DNA of 8,857 bases from Bacteroidota bacterium (lineage in GTDB: Bacteria > Bacteroidota > Rhodothermia > Rhodothermales > UBA10348). The stretch spans positions 1 to 8,857 of the forward strand of contig JAQCDI010000084.1 in NCBI GenBank assembly GCA_027620595.1. Reading direction: 5' to 3'. Below, one piece after another: positions 6,492 through 8,857 of this stretch; the stretch's first letter is position 1; each line of letters begins with the position of its first letter. Under the pieces are notes generated by a model. That model did no database searches and had not been told where the DNA came from. It worked only from the letters and a program-made list of their open reading frames with translations. The translations under genes were made by a program, and so were the position numbers.

Positions 6492-6760
6492 GGCGCTCGC
6501 AATGGTTGCCCTGTGTGGTTGCAGCCGACCCGCTCGTTACACGTTTTTGTCATATGCCGTGCCGGGGGTCTTTTCGCCGCGGCAGTATACGCGCAATGAA
6601 CGATTCGGATGTCGACACGAAGTGAATAATGTCTGCTGTGCCACGTTGGTTCGTCATTCGCATGCCAAGGACCGTCCGAGCCATGCTTAAAAAGTGGTCC
6701 TGTGTTTGATGTCGGGGCAACCTACCTTAACGGGCACCGCTCCCTTTGGCCACCATTGCC
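6492..6760. other. Divergent intergenic region, 269 bp
   Basis: This gap separates the starts of the YjbQ-like gene (-) and the M14 peptidase gene (+), so it must hold both promoters. On the - strand, TATACT (6589-6584) is a plausible -10 about 90 bp upstream of the YjbQ-like ATG, with TCGACA too far upstream (20-bp spacing) to be a convincing -35. On the + strand I see TTTG at 6705-6708 and TACCTTAA at 6723-6730, which only loosely resemble the Bacteroidota -33/-7 elements and are too close together. An imperfect dyad lies at 6660-6686. I found no RNA gene or convincing small ORF. Confidence 0.5.
6660..6686. promoter_or_regulatory. 27-bp imperfect dyad symmetry upstream of the M14 peptidase gene
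   Basis: It is centred on base 6673. The outer arms GCATG (6660-6664) and CATGC (6682-6686), and the inner arms GGAC (6669-6672) and GTCC (6674-6677), are perfectly complementary, with one more matching pair between them, so 10 of 13 position pairs match. It lies 75 bp before the peptidase ATG and could be an operator for a dimeric regulator. A dyad of this quality is expected about once in 10 kb by chance, so support is weak. Confidence 0.25.
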
Positions 6761-8356
6761 ATGCACATCGTCCGTTTTCCGCTCATCGCTCTGCTCCTGC
6801 TGCTCCTGATGCCTGGCGCATCTTCCGCGCAACATGCCGATCTGTCATTCCTGGTTACGGCAGCCGAGCGCACGGGGTTTGATGAAACCACCCGGTACGA
6901 TGAGGTGATGGCCTTCCTTGAGGTTGCGGTTTCGCAGTCTCCGAGCCTGCAGATGACGACGTTCGGGTACTCTCTGGAGGGGAGGGCCCTTCCGCTGGTG
7001 ATATTCGGCAATGCGGTTTCTACCGATCCGTCTGTCATCCTCTCCGGTGACCGGCTCCGGATTTTCATCCAAGCCAATATCCATGCCGGAGAAGTCTGTG
7101 GCAAGGAGGCCCTGTTGATGTTGATACGGGAAATGGCGGAAGGAAAACACGCCGCTTGGGCCGACTCGGCCATCATCCTCATGGCCCCGATCTACAACGC
7201 GGACGGCAATGAACGGGTGAACCTTTTCAACCGTCCGCGTCAGAACGGGCCGCACGCAGGGATGGGGCAGCGTCCCAATGCACAGGGACTGGATTTGAAC
7301 CGGGATCACATGAAGGTGAAAAGCCCCGAAGCAAGATCACTGATCCGTTTGATGAACATGTATGATCCCCATGTCCTGGTGGATCTGCATACGACAAACG
7401 GCACTCGGCATGGATATCACATCACCTATTCACCTCCGCTGAATCCGAATACCGATGAAGCAATTGATGGCCTGCTTCGGGAGACCCTGTTGCCAGCCAT
7501 CCGAGCCGATTTCTCCGACCAGACCGGGTGGGAGGCTTACTACTACGGCAACCTTCCCTTCCGTAGGGGAGAGGCCGGGTGGTATACCTTTGATCATCGT
7601 CCCCGCTTCAACAACAACTACATCGGTCTGCGAAACAGGGTGGCCATCCTCAGCGAGGCCTATGCCTATGCCACGTTTGAGGAGCGGGTCCTCGCCACAC
7701 GGGCATTCACCGTGTCAACCATCAGGGAAGCCATCGGCCATGCCGCAAAAATCAAGCTGGCCATCAGGGACGCCGAGGCCCGTTCTGCGCCAGGGCTTAC
7801 ACAGGGCGTCCGCTTCGAGCCAGCACAGAGCGAAGCGTCAGTGGACATCCTCATGGGCACCACAGAGACAAGGGTGAACCCTTATAGTGGGGCCCCGTAT
7901 TTCCATCGCACCGACAGCACCTATATCCAGTCCATGCCGGAGTATGGTGCATTTGCCGCCATTGAGGCTGGTGTGCTGCCTGCCGCCTATGTAGTGACCG
8001 CGGCAGAGGCTGAGGCTGTGGCCAGCCAATTGGACATCCACGGGATACGCTACGATCGTCTGGTCGAAAACAAACGCGCCCGCTACCGGATCTTTCAAAT
8101 AAGCGGCATCGAAGTGGCCGCGGAGCCCTTCCAACAGATCCGGGAAGAGGATCTCTCGGGTAGCTGGGAGGAAAATGTGGAAGCCATTGAGGCAGGTGCG
8201 TTGTGGATTCCCATGGATCAGCCCGCCTCGCGGCTTGCCTATTACCTGCTCGAACCGCGCTCCGACGATGGCCTGGCCAATTGGGGTTTCTTCAGTGGCC
8301 GTGTTGCGGTCGGCGGGAAGTATCCGATCCGCCGTGTGGAACCGGCCATGGATTGA
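6761..8356 (+). CDS. Secreted M14-family zinc carboxypeptidase
   Basis: Exported metallopeptidase, 531 residues from ATG 6761. An in-frame TTG at 6746 would add only MATIA and is unnecessary. The signal peptide is clear: MHIVRF, a Leu-rich core, then MPGASSAQ, cleaved probably after SSA (residue about 23). The M14 domain follows at about 45-330. GYSLEGRALPLVIFG precedes the zinc motif NIHAGEVCGKE, with His108 and Glu111. The substrate carboxylate-binding pair is in LDLNRDH (Asn180, Arg181). The third zinc ligand is His210 in VDLHTTNGT, and the catalytic Glu is Glu299 in ILSEAYAYATFEER. All key residues are present, so it should be active. The remaining 200 residues (after about 335) form an extra C-terminal region with no motif I recognise; it may be a beta-rich accessory domain. 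It has no C-terminal membrane anchor or evident sorting tail. Its substrate is probably peptides in the periplasm or outside. It is the first gene of a likely pair with the LuxE-like gene 7 bp downstream. Confidence 0.94.
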   Translation: MHIVRFPLIALLLLLLMPGASSAQHADLSFLVTAAERTGFDETTRYDEVMAFLEVAVSQSPSLQMTTFGYSLEGRALPLVIFGNAVSTDPSVILSGDRLRIFIQANIHAGEVCGKEALLMLIREMAEGKHAAWADSAIILMAPIYNADGNERVNLFNRPRQNGPHAGMGQRPNAQGLDLNRDHMKVKSPEARSLIRLMNMYDPHVLVDLHTTNGTRHGYHITYSPPLNPNTDEAIDGLLRETLLPAIRADFSDQTGWEAYYYGNLPFRRGEAGWYTFDHRPRFNNNYIGLRNRVAILSEAYAYATFEERVLATRAFTVSTIREAIGHAAKIKLAIRDAEARSAPGLTQGVRFEPAQSEASVDILMGTTETRVNPYSGAPYFHRTDSTYIQSMPEYGAFAAIEAGVLPAAYVVTAAEAEAVASQLDIHGIRYDRLVENKRARYRIFQISGIEVAAEPFQQIREEDLSGSWEENVEAIEAGALWIPMDQPASRLAYYLLEPRSDDGLANWGFFSGRVAVGGKYPIRRVEPAMD

Positions 8357-8363
8357 TCGTTCG

Positions 8364-8857
8364 ATGATGCAGGCGCTTCCTACTGATATCTCAGAATTGG
8401 CGCTCCGATTCCCGGAGTTGACAGAGGGCGACCCTCGTTTTGAACGGTGGCGGGAGCGCGTGGAGGCCTATCAGCGGGACCACTGCACTGTATATGCCCG
8501 ATATGCAGGGTACCGGTACTTGCCGATTCAGGCCTTCAAGCTGGCTGATGTCACCACGTTTCCTCCGGAAGAAGCCGAGGCTGTCTTCCTGAGCTCCGGC
8601 ACGGGCCTGACCACCCGAAGCCGGCACTTCGTCCGCGACCTGTCGGTCTATGAGCGCAGTGTTCTGGCCGGCTATGATCGAATGGTTCGTTCCCGCGTGG
8701 AGAGCGCGGGCGAAGTGCCGGTTATCCTCGGTCATGTGCCCGCATATGCCAAGGAAAGCTCGCTCGTGGCCATGCTGCGGATCCTGATCGAGAAACGGGG
8801 CGCCCCCGGTTCCGGGTTTTTCCTAGAGGACCGAAGACTCCTTGACGATGCCCGGAA
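8364..8857 (+). CDS. LuxE-like acyl-protein synthetase / acyl-transferase, 3'-truncated
   Basis: The first 164 codons of a gene that runs off the right edge, with tandem ATGs at 8364 and 8367. It resembles the N-terminal half of the LuxE/acyl-protein synthetase family (adenylate-forming, acyl-activating relatives): YRYLPIQAFKLADVTTF at about 50-66, the nucleotide-loop-like FLSSGTGLTTRSRHFV at 75-90, RDLSVYERSVLAGYD, then a strand VPVILGHVPAYAKESSLVAMLRILIE at 118-143 and GSGFFLED. In luminous bacteria LuxE activates a fatty acid and passes it to LuxC; in non-luminous Bacteroidota the homologues have no established substrate. No luxC, luxA or luxB is seen within the window. The gene starts 7 bp after the M14 peptidase stop, so the two probably share a transcript. 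There is no Shine-Dalgarno. The C-terminal half and the acyl-accepting Cys lie beyond the window. Confidence 0.85.
   Translation, partial: MMQALPTDISELALRFPELTEGDPRFERWRERVEAYQRDHCTVYARYAGYRYLPIQAFKLADVTTFPPEEAEAVFLSSGTGLTTRSRHFVRDLSVYERSVLAGYDRMVRSRVESAGEVPVILGHVPAYAKESSLVAMLRILIEKRGAPGSGFFLEDRRLLDDAR

Noticed and set aside
5424..6760. Thiamine (THI-box) riboswitch or thiamine operon around the YjbQ-like gene
   Set aside because: I saw no THI-box core such as CTGAGA in the upstream region and no thi genes nearby.
8364..8857. A bioluminescence (lux) operon
   Set aside because: Only a partial LuxE-like gene is present, next to a peptidase. LuxE-like proteins occur in many non-luminous Bacteroidota.

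Overview
The window looks like an ordinary, gene-dense chromosomal segment from a GC-rich member of the Bacteroidota/Rhodothermota (Rhodothermus/Salinibacter-like). This is inferred from three things: a long signal peptidase I with the large insertion typical of that phylum, a small conserved Bacteroidota protein usually mislabelled 'ABC transporter ATPase', and the lack of convincing Shine-Dalgarno sequences at almost every start. I see no RNA gene, CRISPR array, insertion sequence, phage gene or attachment site. Species-level placement is not possible by eye.

Layout. At the left edge (+ strand) is the 3' part of an unrecognised gene, 4 bp before lepB (signal peptidase I). lepB converges on an exported YkuD-type L,D-transpeptidase gene (- strand); only 10 bp separate the two coding regions and one short palindrome holds both stop codons. 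Also on the - strand is a probable two-gene operon read right to left: the conserved small protein, then a two-TM potassium-channel-like protein with RCK (TrkA-N/TrkA-C) domains. The two are joined by a TGATG stop/start overlap. A short divergent intergenic region follows, then a + strand short-chain dehydrogenase/reductase. This converges on a - strand 355-residue protein that I read as two fused YjbQ/UPF0047-like repeats. A 269-bp divergent region leads to a + strand secreted M14 zinc carboxypeptidase. Seven bases after it starts a LuxE-like acyl-protein synthetase/acyl-transferase gene, cut by the right edge.

How the genes fit together. Three products concern the envelope or the space outside the inner membrane: LepB removes signal peptides, the L,D-transpeptidase would act on peptidoglycan, and the M14 peptidase is exported. 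The channel-like protein sits in the inner membrane with a nucleotide-binding cytoplasmic part. The SDR, the YjbQ-like protein and the LuxE-like protein are cytoplasmic with unknown substrates. I see no dedicated multi-gene system. The most unusual items are the internal YjbQ duplication, the TIGFR filter sequence in the channel, the coupling of the Bacteroidota-specific small protein to that channel, and the M14/LuxE pairing.
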